Of a stretch of 58,012 nt of DNA, positions 35,496 through 43,878 are shown in pieces. The notes below the pieces were generated by a model, which was given only the letters and a program-made list of their open reading frames with translations, did no database searches and had not been told where the DNA came from. Each line of letters opens with the position of its first letter. Positions within the stretch are counted from its first letter, which is position 1. Origin of the DNA: Spirochaetota bacterium. Lineage in GTDB: Bacteria > Spirochaetota > Spirochaetia > DTKZ01. The position numbers and the translations under genes were made by a program. The stretch covers positions 1-58,012 of the forward strand of contig JAOABU010000125.1 of the NCBI GenBank assembly GCA_026418195.1. Direction: 5' to 3'.

Positions 35496-36627
35496 GAACT
35501 CGATGACCTGTTTCGGTGATCAGTAGATCATTTTCCAACCGCACACCCCCTGTCCCTTCTTCGTACAATCCAGGTTCGATGGTCACTACCATTCCAGGAG
35601 ATAGAACGGCTCCTCCATTTTTCTTCACCCGAAAGAAAGGGCGCTCATGTACCTCTAGACCAATCCCATGCCCTAAAGAATGGGGCATGGTGAGGGAATG
35701 TCGGGAAAAGAAATCCTGAACTGCTTCGGCAATTTCCCAACTAGCCATCCCCGGCTTACAGAGGGAAAGGGCTTTCTGGTATCCTTCCTCGACTAGATCG
35801 ATCAGAAAGCGCCTTCGTGCGGTAAGCGTTCCGGATGCCAGGGTAAACGTGACATCCGATGTATACCCCTCATAGAAGATTCCAAAATCGACGATGGATA
35901 GGCCAGGGGTTTCGGGATCTTTGAATAAGCCGGATCCAAATGTTGGATACGCATGAATGGCGAAGCTTCGAGTTGGCCCAGCGACGATCGTCTGAAAACT
36001 GGTACCCTCGGCTCCTCGTTTTCGGGCCTCTATCTCAATAAAAAGGGCTACTTCGGTTTCGGAGATAGCACGTTCCTCTGAAAGAAGCACCTCCAGGGAA
36101 TGTAAAATCTCGTTGGTGATGTTAGTTGCTTTTTCCAAGAGGGTTAGTTCTTCCTCGCTTTTGATTTGCCTACACTCTTCGAGATACGAGTGTATGCCTT
36201 CCCTCCGGCAAAGAATTTTCCCATTGGGAAACTCTCTTTTTAAGTTCTGTTCTAGTTCCACCACCGCTACATAGGGTTCCTGCCCTACAAGTTCTATGCT
36301 GAAGGACTCTGAGGGGTTGAAACCCCAGTGTTTCAGTACTCCCAGGACAGCCTGAGGAAGTAAGCGATCGAACTGGTTATACGGAAGGATTTCGTCAACC
36401 CGAGCATACAAGTTCGCGAGATGGACATCCCAGGGAACTAAGAGGGAATGACCATCGGATCGGAGGAACAGCAGGGCATCCTGTGGATGCCCTGAAAGAT
36501 AGCGCAGAGAAGAATCCCGTAGATGCTCGGCATCTTCCAGAAGCAGGATGGAAACTCCTTGCTCCTGCATTTCTCTGGCGACCCGTTGTCGCCGGATCGC
36601 ATAAGGGGTTGGGTAATCTAAGTCCAT
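35467..36627 (-). CDS. M24 family aminopeptidase (Xaa-Pro type)
   Basis: Dimetal peptidase of 386 residues with an N-terminal creatinase-like domain (1-150) and a C-terminal pita-bread domain. Metal ligands are visible in order: Asp in VDFGIFYEGY, Asp in TSDVTFT, His in HSLGHGIGLEVHE, Glu in VTIEPGLY and Glu in VRLENDLLI. It probably removes N-terminal residues before proline. ATG 36627 lies four bases after the leuS stop, without a ribosome site, so reinitiation is likely. A TTG at 36651 would extend it into leuS. Confidence 0.9.
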   Translation of the reverse strand: MDLDYPTPYAIRRQRVAREMQEQGVSILLLEDAEHLRDSSLRYLSGHPQDALLFLRSDGHSLLVPWDVHLANLYARVDEILPYNQFDRLLPQAVLGVLKHWGFNPSESFSIELVGQEPYVAVVELEQNLKREFPNGKILCRREGIHSYLEECRQIKSEEELTLLEKATNITNEILHSLEVLLSEERAISETEVALFIEIEARKRGAEGTSFQTIVAGPTRSFAIHAYPTFGSGLFKDPETPGLSIVDFGIFYEGYTSDVTFTLASGTLTARRRFLIDLVEEGYQKALSLCKPGMASWEIAEAVQDFFSRHSLTMPHSLGHGIGLEVHERPFFRVKKNGGAVLSPGMVVTIEPGLYEEGTGGVRLENDLLITETGHRVLTEARILYT

Positions 36628-36631
36628 AGGT

Positions 36632-39046
36632 TTAAAGCACGATGTTGACAAGTTTATCCGGAACCGTGATGATCTTTCTCGGGGTCTTCCCGTTCACGAG
36701 ATCCTGGATCCTCTGTTGATTCAAGGCAAGGGTTTTCAATTCTTCTTCAGAAAGGCCTGCATTCGCCTGGACCTTTGCCCGTACTTTCCCATTTACCTGA
36801 ATTACAATCGTTACTTCTTCGTCCTTCGCTAATTCTTCGTCCCAGCTAGGGAAAGGCACCTGCGAGATGGATGGAGGGTTTCCCAGCTTTTCCCACAGTT
36901 CCTCTGCCAGATGAGGGGCGTAAGGAGCGAGGAGGAGTACAAAGGGCTCCCAAGCCTTACGGGGAAGAGTTTCCAACTTGAACAGTTCGTTCACGAAAAT
37001 CATCATTTGCGAAATGGCGGTATTGAACTCTAGTTTCTCTGTATCGAGAGCTACCTTCCGGATCGTTTTATGTAGGAGTCGCTCCAGTTCCCGAGGGAGT
37101 GTTTCGTCTGTTAAAGTCCGTTCCGACAGGCGCCAGATCCGGTCAAGGAACCGATGTACCCCAATCAGTCCGTTGGTTGACCAAGGTTTGGTTACTTGGA
37201 GGGGACCCATGAACATCTCGTATACCCGCATTGAATCCGCCCCATACTCCCGAACGATATCGTCGGGGTTAATCACGTTTCCGAGGGATTTGGACATCTT
37301 TTGCCCATCCTCACCCAGAATCATTCCCTGGTTCACCAATCGCATGAAGGGTTCAGGAGTATTCACGACTCCAATGTCATACAGGACTTTATGCCAAAAC
37401 CGAGCGTACAAGAGGTGCAGTACTGCATGCTCAGCACCCCCTACATATAGGTCAACAGGCATCCAGTATTCGATCTTTTCCTTAGCAGCCAGTTCTTTCG
37501 TATTGTGAGGATCCAGGTACCGTAAGTAGTACCAGCAGGAACCCGCCCATTGGGGCATTGTGTTGGTTTCCCTCTTTGCCTTGCCTCCGCACTTGGGACA
37601 GGAAGTATGAACCCAATTGGTAATTGCAGCTAAAGGAGATTCCCCAGTTCCCGTAGGCGCGTAGCTTTCCACTTCAGGAAGGAGAAGGGGAAGTTGGTCG
37701 TAAGGCAAGGGAACGATCCCGCAAGTAGGGCAGTGGACAAGGGGTATGGGTTCCCCCCAGTACCGCTGTCTAGAAAAGACCCAATCGCGAAGCTTGTAGT
37801 TCACCGCCCGTTTCCCTAAGCCCCGTTCTTCCAGCCATTGAACGATCTGCTTTTTGAACTCAGCCGTAGGTAAGCCATTGAACGGGCCCGAGTTGACAGC
37901 GATGCCATCTTCCGTTTCTGCGTGATCCATAGGGTACAACGAGCCATCCTTTGACACCACTTGCACAATCGGAAGGTTGTACTTCTTGGCAAAGTCCCAG
38001 TCTCGTTCGTCGTGGGCAGGGACAGCCATAATAGCCCCTGTACCATAGGAAATCAGAATGTAATCCGAAATCCAAACAGGGATTCGTTCATTATTTACAG
38101 GATTTATCGCATACGCCCCGGTAAATACACCGGTTTTCTCCTTGGCTAGATCGGTTCTCTCCAAGTCTGACTTTCGACGAGCATTCTCTTTGTATTCTTC
38201 TACAGCTGTTTTCTGTTCAGGGGTAGTGATTCGGTCTACCAAGGGATGCTCAGGTGCCAGCACCATGTAGGTTGCACCAAAGAGGGTGTCTGGCCGAGTG
38301 GTGTACACTTCGATGGTGCCTTGTCCATTTTCTAGAGGGAAATGCACGTTGGCTCCCTCACTACGACCGATCCAGTTCCGTTGCATCAATTTGATGGATT
38401 CGGGCCAATCTAGGAGATCCAGATCTTTCAATAAACGCTCCGCATACTTGGTGATTCGGAGCATCCACTGGCGGATATCCTTCCGTACCACAGGGGTTCC
38501 ACATCGATCGCACCCGCCATCCTTCACTTCCTCGTTTGCAAGACCGGTCTTGCAGGATGGGCACCAGTTAATAGGAACTTCCGCTTCGTAGGCAAGCCCT
38601 TGTTCGAATAGTTTCAGGAAAATCCATTGAGTCCATTTATAGTACTCTGGTTGATGAGTGGAAATCTCTCGGTCCCAATCGTATGAAAATCCCAATGCTT
38701 TGATCTGTTGTCGGAATCGGGCAATATTCTTTTCTGTGGTTGTTTTAGGATGGGTTCCAGTTTTAATTGCATAGTTTTCTGCGGGGAGTCCGAAGGAGTC
38801 GAAGCCCATGGGATGTAAAACATGGTACCCTTTCATTCTAAGGAATCGACAATAGATATCAGTGGCTGTGTATCCTTCAGGGTGCCCTACGTGAAGGCCT
38901 GCAGCGGAGGGATAGGGAAACATGTCTAGTACATACCTACGTTTCTCTTTAGGAATGCTGGGATCTTCCACCGTCCGGAAAGTCTTGTGGGTTTCCCAAA
39001 AAGTTTGCCATTTGCGCTCTATTTCAGTAAAGGGGTATTTGCTCAT
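36632..39046 (-). CDS. leuS: Leucyl-tRNA synthetase
   Basis: Class I synthetase of 804 residues that charges tRNA-Leu. The HIGH-type motif is [12 protein letters not shown] near residue 45 and KMSKSLGN lies near residue 580. The editing domain ([21 protein letters not shown]) and zinc-binding cysteine pairs (CPSCKTG, CDRCG; CPTCG, CPKCG) are present. The C-terminal domain ends with the usual [11 protein letters not shown] segment. ATG 39046 follows a -10 box by eight bases with no ribosome site. Confidence 0.97.
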   Translation of the reverse strand: MSKYPFTEIERKWQTFWETHKTFRTVEDPSIPKEKRRYVLDMFPYPSAAGLHVGHPEGYTATDIYCRFLRMKGYHVLHPMGFDSFGLPAENYAIKTGTHPKTTTEKNIARFRQQIKALGFSYDWDREISTHQPEYYKWTQWIFLKLFEQGLAYEAEVPINWCPSCKTGLANEEVKDGGCDRCGTPVVRKDIRQWMLRITKYAERLLKDLDLLDWPESIKLMQRNWIGRSEGANVHFPLENGQGTIEVYTTRPDTLFGATYMVLAPEHPLVDRITTPEQKTAVEEYKENARRKSDLERTDLAKEKTGVFTGAYAINPVNNERIPVWISDYILISYGTGAIMAVPAHDERDWDFAKKYNLPIVQVVSKDGSLYPMDHAETEDGIAVNSGPFNGLPTAEFKKQIVQWLEERGLGKRAVNYKLRDWVFSRQRYWGEPIPLVHCPTCGIVPLPYDQLPLLLPEVESYAPTGTGESPLAAITNWVHTSCPKCGGKAKRETNTMPQWAGSCWYYLRYLDPHNTKELAAKEKIEYWMPVDLYVGGAEHAVLHLLYARFWHKVLYDIGVVNTPEPFMRLVNQGMILGEDGQKMSKSLGNVINPDDIVREYGADSMRVYEMFMGPLQVTKPWSTNGLIGVHRFLDRIWRLSERTLTDETLPRELERLLHKTIRKVALDTEKLEFNTAISQMMIFVNELFKLETLPRKAWEPFVLLLAPYAPHLAEELWEKLGNPPSISQVPFPSWDEELAKDEEVTIVIQVNGKVRAKVQANAGLSEEELKTLALNQQRIQDLVNGKTPRKIITVPDKLVNIVL

Positions 39047-39054
39047 AGGAAGGT

Positions 39055-39083
39055 ATGATATCCAAAAGGGTTTGTAATAGCAA
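39055..39083 (-). promoter_or_regulatory. Promoter of leuS and the M24 gene
   Basis: On the minus strand, TTGCTA (39083-39078), 17 bases and TATCAT (39060-39055) are followed by eight bases and ATG 39046. The leader would be zero to two bases. Confidence 0.6.
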
Positions 39084-39249
39084 GCTTAGTACTCTGAAGC
39101 TTGTTGGGAATTGAAGCAAAGGAGAAAAGTGTTCTGCCTTTAGGGGTAAAGGGTGATGGATGCCTTCTATCTTTCTTTCCGTGAAGAGGTGGTCGATGGA
39201 ACCGAAGGGGGGCAGGGGAGGGATGTGGGGGTTAGAGCAACTGAGGTAG

Positions 39250-39456
39250 GAAGGGAGGTTTACGCACCGGTGGGTGAGGAGTCGCCGCGCCCGCACCCGG
39301 TCCAATCCGCTGTTTGCGGTGAACTACTTGGATCGGGAGGTTCGAAAGGATGCGGCGAACCACGTACGAGAAACTACCCGAGGGTCTCGCAACGTGAAGG
39401 ATCTGATGAACCGGTTAGCCCTCAATCAGGTGGTACACAACTACCGTCCATCCTAG
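39250..39456 (+). pseudogene. Probable transposase C-terminal remnant
   Basis: An open stretch of 68 codons after an in-frame TAG at 39247. Its text (RFTHRWVRSRRARTRSNPL, FAVNYLDREVRKDAANHVRE, and VKDLMNRLALNQVVHNYRPS at the end) looks like the tail of a transposase, with the R-T-x-x-N-P-L and HVRET features I recall from such proteins. No start codon with a ribosome site, no catalytic domain and no terminal repeats are seen. This sets it as a decayed fragment; the family assignment is from memory and unproven. Confidence 0.4.
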
Positions 39457-39591
39457 CGCCTGCGACCCGAAAAGAGGGATACACGTTACCATGGGGGGTG
39501 GCGGGATTAGCCCGGGAGGTGTGCCTCCCTCGGTTCATCCTGGACTAACCCCTTCCCTTTCACCCACAAGCTTTAGGGTACGAATAAAAAA

Positions 39592-39625
39592 GCCCTTCAG
39601 GAAAGGAGGTAGAAACCTGAAGGGC
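39592..39625 (+). repeat. SD-loop hairpin A
   Basis: GCCCTTCAGG (39592-39601) pairs perfectly with CCTGAAGGGC (39616-39625); the loop at 39602-39615 holds AAAGGAGGT. Confidence 0.7.
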
Positions 39626-39661
39626 AACGTACAAGAATGCGATGATTCACATCATCTGAAG

Positions 39662-39694
39662 GCTTCCAGGAAAGGAGGTGAAAACCTGGAAAGC
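39662..39694 (+). repeat. SD-loop hairpin C
   Basis: GCTTCCAGG (39662-39670) pairs with CCTGGAA(A)GC (39685-39694), one bulged A. The loop at 39671-39684 holds AAAGGAGGTGA and has the same length as in hairpin A. Confidence 0.7.
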
Positions 39695-39760
39695 GCTATT
39701 TCCAACTTGAAGTGAATACCTTTTCTATAAGTAAGAACAACGTTTTCTCTCCCTAGTTAC

Positions 39761-39780
39761 AGGGAAATCATCCCTTTTTT
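39761..39780 (+). terminator. Short intrinsic terminator
   Basis: AGGGA-AATCA-TCCCT followed by further T residues. The stem is only five base pairs, so it is weak, but it lies where a transcript of the hairpin element would end. Confidence 0.4.
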
Positions 39781-39854
39781 ACAGATTTCTGAAAATATTG
39801 TCAAGTATTTGATTAAAAATACTAAATCGGTCTAAGAATAAAAAACGAATCCTC

Positions 39855-39883
39855 TTGTTGACTCAGAACCTGTTCTCTATAAT
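39855..39883 (+). promoter_or_regulatory. Promoter of the M29 aminopeptidase gene
   Basis: TTGTTG (39855-39860), 17 bases and a perfect TATAAT (39878-39883) lie six bases before ATG 39890, which has no ribosome site. The transcript should begin at the A of the start codon. Confidence 0.65.
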
Positions 39884-39889
39884 CGGACC

Positions 39890-41038
39890 ATGAGTATGAA
39901 GAAAAATACCAATCAAACGTTTGGGGAGTTTCTATTTCGAAACCAAGGATTAGAGCATGCAGCACGCGTAGCAGTGGTCGAATCCTTAAAGGTTCGGGAA
40001 GGTGAGCGAGTTTTGATCATTACGAATCCCATGCATGAGGTGGCTAGCATAGCCTTTGCTGTGCACGATGCGGTACGGGAAGCAGGAGCTGTTCCTGTGC
40101 TGTTATTTCAACCGGTGAAGACGCAGTTTGATTTTTGTGAAGAAGAAGTTTCTGCTGCCATCGCTACAGAGCCCAATGTGGTGATTTCCCTCAGTGCAGA
40201 AAAAATGGGAAAGGATAAGCGAGCCATCAAAGAACCCTACAGGATCAATGGAAAATCGTACGACAGCACCCTTCACTATTTACTCCATGGAGTACATAGG
40301 ATCCGAAGTTTTTGGAGCCCTGGAATCACAGTAGAATCTTTTATTCGGACCGTTCCGGTAGACTACCAACGAATGAAGCAGGATTGTGAAAATCTGAAGA
40401 ACCTGCTGGATCAATCAGAGTGTCTGGAAATAGAAAATCCGAAGGGAACGAAGGTTAAGATCGATACGTACGGAAGGAAATCGTTTACAGATGATGGAGA
40501 CTTCTCCCGACCCGGAACAGGAGGTAACCTTCCAGCAGGAGAAACCTTCCTTTCACCTGTAGTAGGGTCAGCAGAAGGAACGATCGTGTTCGATGGTAGC
40601 ATGGCATTAGCAGGTGGGGTGATCCAGATCGAGACACCCATTCGAGTTACCTTTGAAAAAGGGTTCGTGGTCTCCATTGAGGGAGGAGAAGAGGCTAAAG
40701 CTTTGGAACAAACCTTACACGAAGCATCTACAAGAGCTCTAAGATACGAAGAGGAGGGCAAACTAAAACTGGGTGAAGGGGAACGGTACGCGAGGAATGC
40801 TCGCCATCTCGGAGAACTTGGAATTGGAGTGAATCGCCAGGCTCGAATAATAGGGAACATGCTAGAAGATGAGAAGGTATATGGGACATGTCACTTCGCT
40901 ATTGGATCCAACTACGATGAGGATGCGCCATCCCTGATCCATCTAGATGGCCTGGTCAGTAAGCCGAGTATCTATGCAAAGACTACAAAGGGAACCTGGG
41001 AACCTGTGATGAAAGAGGGACGATTCCCTTGGGAGTAG
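39890..41038 (+). CDS. M29-like aminopeptidase
   Basis: Protein of 382 residues of the thermophilic aminopeptidase (M29/AmpS) type. Likely metal ligands are Glu in NLPAGETFLSP, Glu in LGELGIGVN, His in GTCHFAIG and His/Asp in SLIHLDGLV. It would remove N-terminal residues from peptides in the cytoplasm. It stands alone between the 843-base gap and a strong terminator. The start is fixed by the promoter six bases upstream; a second ATG lies two codons later. Confidence 0.87.
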   Translation: MSMKKNTNQTFGEFLFRNQGLEHAARVAVVESLKVREGERVLIITNPMHEVASIAFAVHDAVREAGAVPVLLFQPVKTQFDFCEEEVSAAIATEPNVVISLSAEKMGKDKRAIKEPYRINGKSYDSTLHYLLHGVHRIRSFWSPGITVESFIRTVPVDYQRMKQDCENLKNLLDQSECLEIENPKGTKVKIDTYGRKSFTDDGDFSRPGTGGNLPAGETFLSPVVGSAEGTIVFDGSMALAGGVIQIETPIRVTFEKGFVVSIEGGEEAKALEQTLHEASTRALRYEEEGKLKLGEGERYARNARHLGELGIGVNRQARIIGNMLEDEKVYGTCHFAIGSNYDEDAPSLIHLDGLVSKPSIYAKTTKGTWEPVMKEGRFPWE

Positions 41039-41084
41039 AACGGTCAGTACCCAGATTGCAGATTGATACGTTCGTGCACAATAA

Positions 41085-41117
41085 AAAAGCTCCGCTTTTT
41101 ACATAGGCGGAGCTTTT
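41085..41117. terminator. Bidirectional intrinsic terminator
   Basis: AAAAGCTCCGC (41085-41095) and GCGGAGCTTTT (41107-41117) form an 11-bp stem with an 11-nt loop, with A and T tracts on the two sides. It can end the M29 gene (plus) and the thioredoxin gene (minus). Confidence 0.85.
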
Positions 41118-41133
41118 CCAATGAAACGAATCG

Positions 41134-41490
41134 CTAAGCCACCTTTAGTACGTCTTTCACAACGTTTTTTAAAATTTCTTTTGGAAGAGCGCCCTGTGCC
41201 ATTCGCGGTTCCCCATCTACTGGAGCGAAGATAAGAGTAGGAATGCTGACGATCCCAAAGGCTTGAGCTAACTCCGGTTCTGCATCCGTGTCTACTTTAT
41301 AGACCCTCAGCTTCCCTTCGTACTCCTTTGCTAACTCTTCTAAAACAGGAGCTACCATTTTGCAGGGACCACACCAATCGGCATAGAAGTCGATGATGCT
41401 TGGAAGATCGCCCTGATACTTCCATTCCTTGTTGTTTTCGTAATCAAACACTTTTTGTAAGAATGTTTCTTTTGTTAAATGTTCTACCAT
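41134..41490 (-). CDS. trxA: Thioredoxin
   Basis: Disulphide reductase of 118 residues with the active site WCGPC near residue 40 and the cis-proline in VSIPTLIFA. ATG 41490 (MVEHLTKETF) has AAGGA at a proper distance. The ATG at 41499 sits directly against that site and is less likely. It probably belongs to its own transcript, with an A+T-rich region upstream (41500-41525). It ends at the bidirectional terminator. Confidence 0.93.
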   Translation of the reverse strand: MVEHLTKETFLQKVFDYENNKEWKYQGDLPSIIDFYADWCGPCKMVAPVLEELAKEYEGKLRVYKVDTDAEPELAQAFGIVSIPTLIFAPVDGEPRMAQGALPKEILKNVVKDVLKVA

Positions 41491-41525
41491 TTCATCCATC
41501 CTTTATATATATTTTCATATATAAT

Positions 41526-42242
41526 TTAATATTTATATTCTGGTTGGTCAAGAGTTCCCTCGACCACGATTTCAGTAAATCCCGATGGTTGAAAAAGAGA
41601 CGTGAGGAAACGGTAGATTTGAGCACGAGCCGAAGCTAGGATCGATGGATCCAGAGGGCGTTCCCGGAGTTTCCGTTCCACTAGGCCAGCTACAAGTTTC
41701 CAATGAGCAGGGGAAAGGGGTACATCTGGGTACGGATAGGTACTGGGGGTTGGATCCTCGATAGCTAGTTCTACGATTTTAGGAGGAGGAAGGATCGCAA
41801 GGATGGATGTATCTGACCGGGGGAGAATTTTAATAGTTCCCAGGTCGAATCCTACCAAAATCTGAGCGGTGACCACCACGAACTCGCGTCTTCTCCCTGT
41901 GAACTTGAGTCCGACTCTTTCTGCTAGTTCTCGGGCCTCTAAGTAGTCTCGTTCTCGGGGGCTCAGGAGGGTGTTCACAGAACCTTTTCCCCTCCGCAGG
42001 GTTGTAAGGATTACGTCAAAGTTCAGTTCTGGATCTAAATAATCGTAGGGGAATACCACTTTCTGGATGTATCGGACAGTCTGCAAGCTTTTCAATGCTT
42101 GTACCCGTTCCCAAATCGCTTGAGATGCCAGAGTGCGCTTGGTAGATGTAAACAAGGGGAATAGACTCTGGTCTACCACAAGCAAGACCATCCAAATACC
42201 GATAGCGGCAGACAGAACAAATAAGGTAGTTCTGATTTTCAT
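41526..42242 (-). CDS. DUF4230-type membrane-anchored protein (copy 1)
   Basis: Protein of 238 residues with an N-terminal membrane anchor (FVLSAAIGIWMVLLVV), then a segment like DUF4230 (LQTVRYIQKVVFPY, VTAQILVGFDLGTIKI, ILPPPKIVELAIED). It overlaps the next gene upstream by four bases, and the two share the same order of motifs, so they look like diverged duplicates. Function is unknown. Confidence 0.7.
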   Translation of the reverse strand: MKIRTTLFVLSAAIGIWMVLLVVDQSLFPLFTSTKRTLASQAIWERVQALKSLQTVRYIQKVVFPYDYLDPELNFDVILTTLRRGKGSVNTLLSPRERDYLEARELAERVGLKFTGRRREFVVVTAQILVGFDLGTIKILPRSDTSILAILPPPKIVELAIEDPTPSTYPYPDVPLSPAHWKLVAGLVERKLRERPLDPSILASARAQIYRFLTSLFQPSGFTEIVVEGTLDQPEYKY

Positions 42243-42793
42243 GATCTACCCACTTCCCCTGCTTCGAAACCAGCAGTCTCCAGAATACCTTTGATCAGGA
42301 TCCGAGTCTGTTGTTCCGCTTCCGTCAGGATACCCCGTTTAAGAGCATCCTGTAGGATCCGTTGTTTGGCTGATTCCAGTTCCTTTGAATAATCCATTCG
42401 ATGGATTCGGCTACCCTGTTCCACAACGAAGTATTGCTGGATTGTGGTTTCATCCACATCTAGAAGGAGGATCTTGGCAGGTGGGAGGGTGACGTGAATT
42501 TTTCGGGGATTTCGGATGTCCCTCTTCACCGTGAAAGGTTGTTGAAGATCTACCCCTGCCTGTACCCGAATCTCTACGGAGAACAGTACCTCCTTATTGG
42601 AGGTGGGGAGGAAAAGAAAACTTTTCTGTTCCCCTACATACACGATCTCTTTATACCGATACTCCACTGAGGGGAGCTCTAGAATTGCACGGATGCGAGT
42701 GGAAAGTTCTTCCTCGAGAAGGGAAGGAAATCGTTGGCAACCCACAGTTAGAAGAATGAATAGGGTTGTCAAAGCGAGGAACAAGGTTCTCAT
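42239..42793 (-). CDS. DUF4230-type lipoprotein (copy 2)
   Basis: Protein of 184 residues with signal and lipobox TVGC at residues 16-19. The mature part repeats the pattern of the following gene: VEYRYKEIVYVG, FSVEIRVQAGVDLQQP, VTLPPAKILLLDVDE, and a helical end with ILIKGILETAGF. One copy is lipid-anchored and the other membrane-anchored, coupled by a four-base overlap, which suggests that they act together. Function is unknown. Confidence 0.7.
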   Translation of the reverse strand: MRTLFLALTTLFILLTVGCQRFPSLLEEELSTRIRAILELPSVEYRYKEIVYVGEQKSFLFLPTSNKEVLFSVEIRVQAGVDLQQPFTVKRDIRNPRKIHVTLPPAKILLLDVDETTIQQYFVVEQGSRIHRMDYSKELESAKQRILQDALKRGILTEAEQQTRILIKGILETAGFEAGEVGRS

Positions 42794-42807
42794 TGAGGCG
42801 TACCGTA

Positions 42808-42842
42808 TTTACAAGTATAGAAAGACAGGGTAGAGTTTGCAA
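42808..42842. promoter_or_regulatory. Overlapping divergent promoters
   Basis: Minus strand: TTGCAA (42842-42837), 17 bases, TATACT (42819-42814) for the DUF4230 pair. Plus strand: TTTACA (42808-42813), 17 bases, TAGAGT (42831-42836) for the gene at 42848. The two overlap almost completely, so their use is probably mutually exclusive. Confidence 0.5.
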
Positions 42843-42847
42843 ATCGT

Positions 42848-43780
42848 ATGAAACATCGGCAGTGGTTTTTTCTTCTTTGGGCAGTTCTTTGTATATTGGA
42901 TGGCTTCCTCTTTCCTCTTATTGCTGAGGAGCCTGCCTCTCTATCTGGGAAGAATCTACAGAATCCTCAAGTGCAATCTGCTCCCCTCTTCCCATTGGCC
43001 ATGCGGGACTTCCTTTCGCAGAACCATATAGTAGCATTCTATGGGCATCCTAACTCGAAGAAGATGGGCATCCTAGGGGAGTTCGACACCCTTCCCGCCA
43101 TGGTGGAAGAATTGAAGCGGTACACGCGGGAGTACGACGAGGTGAACGGAGACCGGGGAGTGATTCCTGCATTTCATATCATCTTTGCTACGGTCCTTCC
43201 AGAAGGTGAACTGGCGTATCTCAACCGTGCCCGACTGCAACAATACCTTTCCTATGCGGAGGAACAGGGGATCCTCGTCTTTCTGGATCATCAGATAGGG
43301 AAGTATCCTGTTACCGAAGCGATGAAGAGCCTTCTCCCCTATTTAAAGTATCCTCACGTTCACTTGGCTGTGGATCCTGAATGGGCTACGGATAAACCGG
43401 GAAAGGAAATTGGATCCGTCCGGGCAGAGGATCTGAATACGATACAGCAGATGATGCAGCAGTACCTAGAACAGGAGAAGATTACCGGAGAGAAGCTCCT
43501 GGTAGTGCATCAGTTCAACTGGAAGATGATTTCCCGATTGAAAGAGGTGCGGAGCGATTTCCCGCAAGTGGTGGTGATCCACAATGCGGATGGGTTCGGT
43601 ACCCCAGAGGAGAAGCAGAAAACCTGGGCTTATCTCCGGGAAGCTCGAAACCTGCCTATAAAAGGGTTGAAACTGTTTCTTCCCAAACCATGGCGGAAGG
43701 GCGGATTTGATGTACCCCTCTATTCGCCGAAAGAAGTCCTGTCCTTCGATCCAGAACCAAAACTGATTATGTACCAGTAG
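42848..43780 (+). CDS. Exported TIM-barrel-like protein, unknown
   Basis: Protein of 310 residues with a signal peptide (FFLLWAVLCILDGFLFPLIAEE). The mature part looks like a barrel fold related to glycosidase-like domains: IVAFYGHPNSKKMGILGE, IPAFHIIFATV, ILVFLDHQIG, VHLAVDPEWA, LLVVHQFNW, VVVIHNADGFG. Acidic residues sit at strand ends (LDHQ, VDPEW) but no catalytic pair can be assigned. A promoter ends 11 bases before the ATG and there is no ribosome site. Confidence 0.7.
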   Translation: MKHRQWFFLLWAVLCILDGFLFPLIAEEPASLSGKNLQNPQVQSAPLFPLAMRDFLSQNHIVAFYGHPNSKKMGILGEFDTLPAMVEELKRYTREYDEVNGDRGVIPAFHIIFATVLPEGELAYLNRARLQQYLSYAEEQGILVFLDHQIGKYPVTEAMKSLLPYLKYPHVHLAVDPEWATDKPGKEIGSVRAEDLNTIQQMMQQYLEQEKITGEKLLVVHQFNWKMISRLKEVRSDFPQVVVIHNADGFGTPEEKQKTWAYLREARNLPIKGLKLFLPKPWRKGGFDVPLYSPKEVLSFDPEPKLIMYQ

Positions 43781-43878
43781 AGCGGTTGTCTTTGCCTAAA
43801 ACGGACATTTTTTATATCTTTTTAGGTATACAGTGACAATCTACTGATTCAAGAATCCGACAAATAGGAGAACTGTCC

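Larger units (their letters stand above)
39592..39780 (+). ncRNA. Candidate structured RNA with SD-displaying hairpins
   Basis: Three hairpins in a row are followed by a short intrinsic terminator. Hairpin A (39592-39625) has a 10-bp perfect stem. Hairpin B (39641-39656) is GATGAT-TCAC-ATCATC. Hairpin C (39662-39694) has a 9-bp stem with one bulged A. A and C each have a 14-nt loop reading AAAGGAGGTAGAAA or AAAGGAGGTGAAAA, a full Shine-Dalgarno sequence, while their stems differ by a paired change (TCAGG/CCTGA against CCAGG/CCTGG). No ribosomal start follows at a proper distance. No clear promoter is seen. It could titrate ribosomes or a GGA-binding protein such as CsrA. Confidence 0.45.

Noticed and set aside
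39153-39548. Open frame of 131 codons in the gap
   Set aside because: Composition is unlike a protein, it has no ribosome site, and it overlaps the transposase-like frame.
39592-39694. CRISPR-like repeat array
   Set aside because: Only two units exist, each is a hairpin with a conserved loop, the spacer itself is a hairpin, and no cas genes are near.
39491-39715. Open frame crossing both SD-loop hairpins, giving a repeated R-K-G-G-x-N-L peptide
   Set aside because: The peptide repeat follows from the DNA hairpin repeat; stem changes keep pairing, there is no ribosome site at its start, and the text before it is low-complexity.
43781-43878. CIRCE heat-shock operator before htpG
   Set aside because: No TTAGCACTC / GAGTGCTAA inverted repeat is present.
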